Shown piece after piece: positions 63,326 through 64,000 of a DNA stretch of 64,000 nucleotides. This DNA is from Nonomuraea rubra. Its GTDB lineage: Bacteria; Actinomycetota; Actinomycetes; Streptosporangiales; Streptosporangiaceae. A model generated the notes under the pieces. That model ran no database searches and was not told the origin of the DNA. It worked only from the letters and a program-made list of their open reading frames with translations. The DNA lies in assembly GCF_014207985.1 (NCBI RefSeq), contig NZ_JACHMI010000001.1, forward strand, positions 3,889,001-3,953,000. The letters are read 5' to 3'. Every line of letters begins with the position of its first letter. Positions within the stretch are counted from its first letter, which is position 1. The position numbers were made by a program, and so were the translations under genes.

Positions 63326-64000
63326 ATGAACGATCTCGATCTGAACACCCTGCTCGGTGCCGAGGACGATGAAGGCTCGCCCCGGCGCCGCTCCCGGAAT
63401 TCCGGCAAACGCGGCGGCGGCCGCAGGCGGCGCCGCCGCCGCAACCGGGGCGGATTCATCGCCCCGCTCCTCGCGTTCGTCGTCCTGGCCGGCATCGTCG
63501 GCGGCGGCGGTTACTACGGCTACCTGTGGCTCAGCGACGCACTCGTGCCCGACGACTACACCGGTGAGGGCACCGGCGAGGTCATCATCGAGATCAAGCA
63601 GGGCCAGAGCGCCTCGGAGGTGGCCCAGGAGCTGGAGCGGCAGGGGGTCGTCGCCAGCGCCAGGGCGTTCACCAACGCCATCTCCAACGCCAACAGGAGC
63701 GCCTCGCTGCAGCCCGGCGAGTACAAGCTGCGCAAGCAGATGTCGGCCGCCAGCGCCGCCGCGGCGCTCGTCCCGGACAACCGGCTGCTCGCCACGGTGA
63801 CGCTCGAAGAGGGGCTGCGGCTGTCGCAGACGCTCACCAAGCTCGCCGAGAAGACGGGCAAGCCGATCAAGGAGTTCCAGGCCGCGGCCAAGGACACCGA
63901 GGACCTGGACCTGCCGTCGTACGCCAGGGGCAAACTCGAGGGGTACGCCTTCCCCGCCACGTACGAGTACCAGCCCAAGACCACGCCCAAGGAGCTGCTG
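63326..64000 (+). CDS. mltG: Endolytic transglycosylase MltG, second copy (cut by window end)
   Basis: The first 225 residues of a second MltG homologue. The cytoplasmic tail is Arg-rich (RRRRRRRNRGG) rather than the acidic repeats of the first copy; the transmembrane helix is about 44-68, followed by the LysM-like region (EVIIEIKQGQSASEVAQEL, GVVASARAFTNAI, LQPGEYKLRK) and the start of the catalytic domain (LEGYAFPATYEYQP). The catalytic Glu lies past the edge. The start ATG 63326 has only a distant GGGAG. This copy looks like the usual actinobacterial MltG. Confidence 0.9.
   Translation, partial: MNDLDLNTLLGAEDDEGSPRRRSRNSGKRGGGRRRRRRRNRGGFIAPLLAFVVLAGIVGGGGYYGYLWLSDALVPDDYTGEGTGEVIIEIKQGQSASEVAQELERQGVVASARAFTNAISNANRSASLQPGEYKLRKQMSAASAAAALVPDNRLLATVTLEEGLRLSQTLTKLAEKTGKPIKEFQAAAKDTEDLDLPSYARGKLEGYAFPATYEYQPKTTPKELL

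Noticed and set aside
63114..63329. A 71-codon frame between the two mltG genes, overlapping both by stop/start
   Set aside because: Third-position GC is about 60% against over 90% in real genes, and the peptide shows no recognisable features; the overlaps are probably chance.

Overview
The window is 64 kb of GC-rich (about 70% or more) chromosomal DNA from an actinomycete. Codons end almost always in G or C. GTG starts, ATGA/GTGA translational coupling and probable leaderless genes are common. The gene set (phosphatidylinositol mannoside synthesis, F420-type luciferase-like oxidoreductase, DUF349, SigG-like sigma factor, DUF6167-type small protein) suggests Streptosporangiales, for example a Nonomuraea-like organism; the genus is an inference. 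No rRNA, tRNA, IS element, prophage or CRISPR array was seen.

Region 1 (1-9.5 kb) is accessory and metabolic: a cut-off gene end, a DUF2786 protein, a three-gene uptake and oxidation cluster (Ldh-family dehydrogenase, MHS-type carboxylate symporter, SDR), phosphoglucomutase on the minus strand, an F420-type LLM oxidoreductase, a GH25 lysozyme without a signal peptide, and thrS.

Region 2 (9.5-21.1 kb) separates thrS from the PI-mannoside operon. It holds a TM2 protein, a SigG-like ECF sigma factor with a DUF1579-like partner, an Asp23 protein, an Ap4A-phosphorylase-like HIT protein, a large alkaline-phosphatase-like membrane protein, a divergent aminotransferase/MocR pair, a GHL10 glycosidase and a second EF-G.

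Region 3 (21.2-32.7 kb) carries the coupled operon pgsA-patA-pimA-small membrane protein, then a YerB-like lipoprotein, pdxS, an insertion of four genes (PhoD phosphatase, MarR, MFS, exo/endonuclease-phosphatase), pdxT and the YebC protein.

Region 4 (32.7-46.6 kb) has a fused MalF-MalG-like ABC permease, an Eis-like acetyltransferase, ruvC-ruvA-ruvB under a LexA box, yajC-secD-secF, apt, rel, and a nucleotidyltransferase-cupin fusion.

Region 5 (46.6-64 kb) has DUF349, a cyclophilin, a metallo-beta-lactamase fold hydrolase, hisS, aspS, a second cyclophilin, DUF2231, rarA, a cyclase relic, an MpaB-like oxygenase, two small membrane proteins, alaS, ruvX and two tandem mltG genes, the second cut by the window edge.

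The backbone order thrS / HIT / pgsA / patA / pimA / pdxS / pdxT / yebC / ruvCAB / yajC-secDF / apt / rel / ppi / MBL / hisS / aspS / rarA / alaS / ruvX / mltG matches, from memory, the Mycobacterium tuberculosis Rv2614c-Rv2553c block, so this is a conserved actinobacterial chromosome core with lineage-specific insertions. No wholly new defence or biosynthetic system is evident. The most unusual items are the triplicated pimA 3' end that creates a coupled mini-ORF, the single-chain MalF-MalG permease, the nucleotidyltransferase-cupin fusion, a cyclase that has lost its metal site, twin operators before marR, and tandem minisatellites in intergenic spacers, including both ruv spacers.
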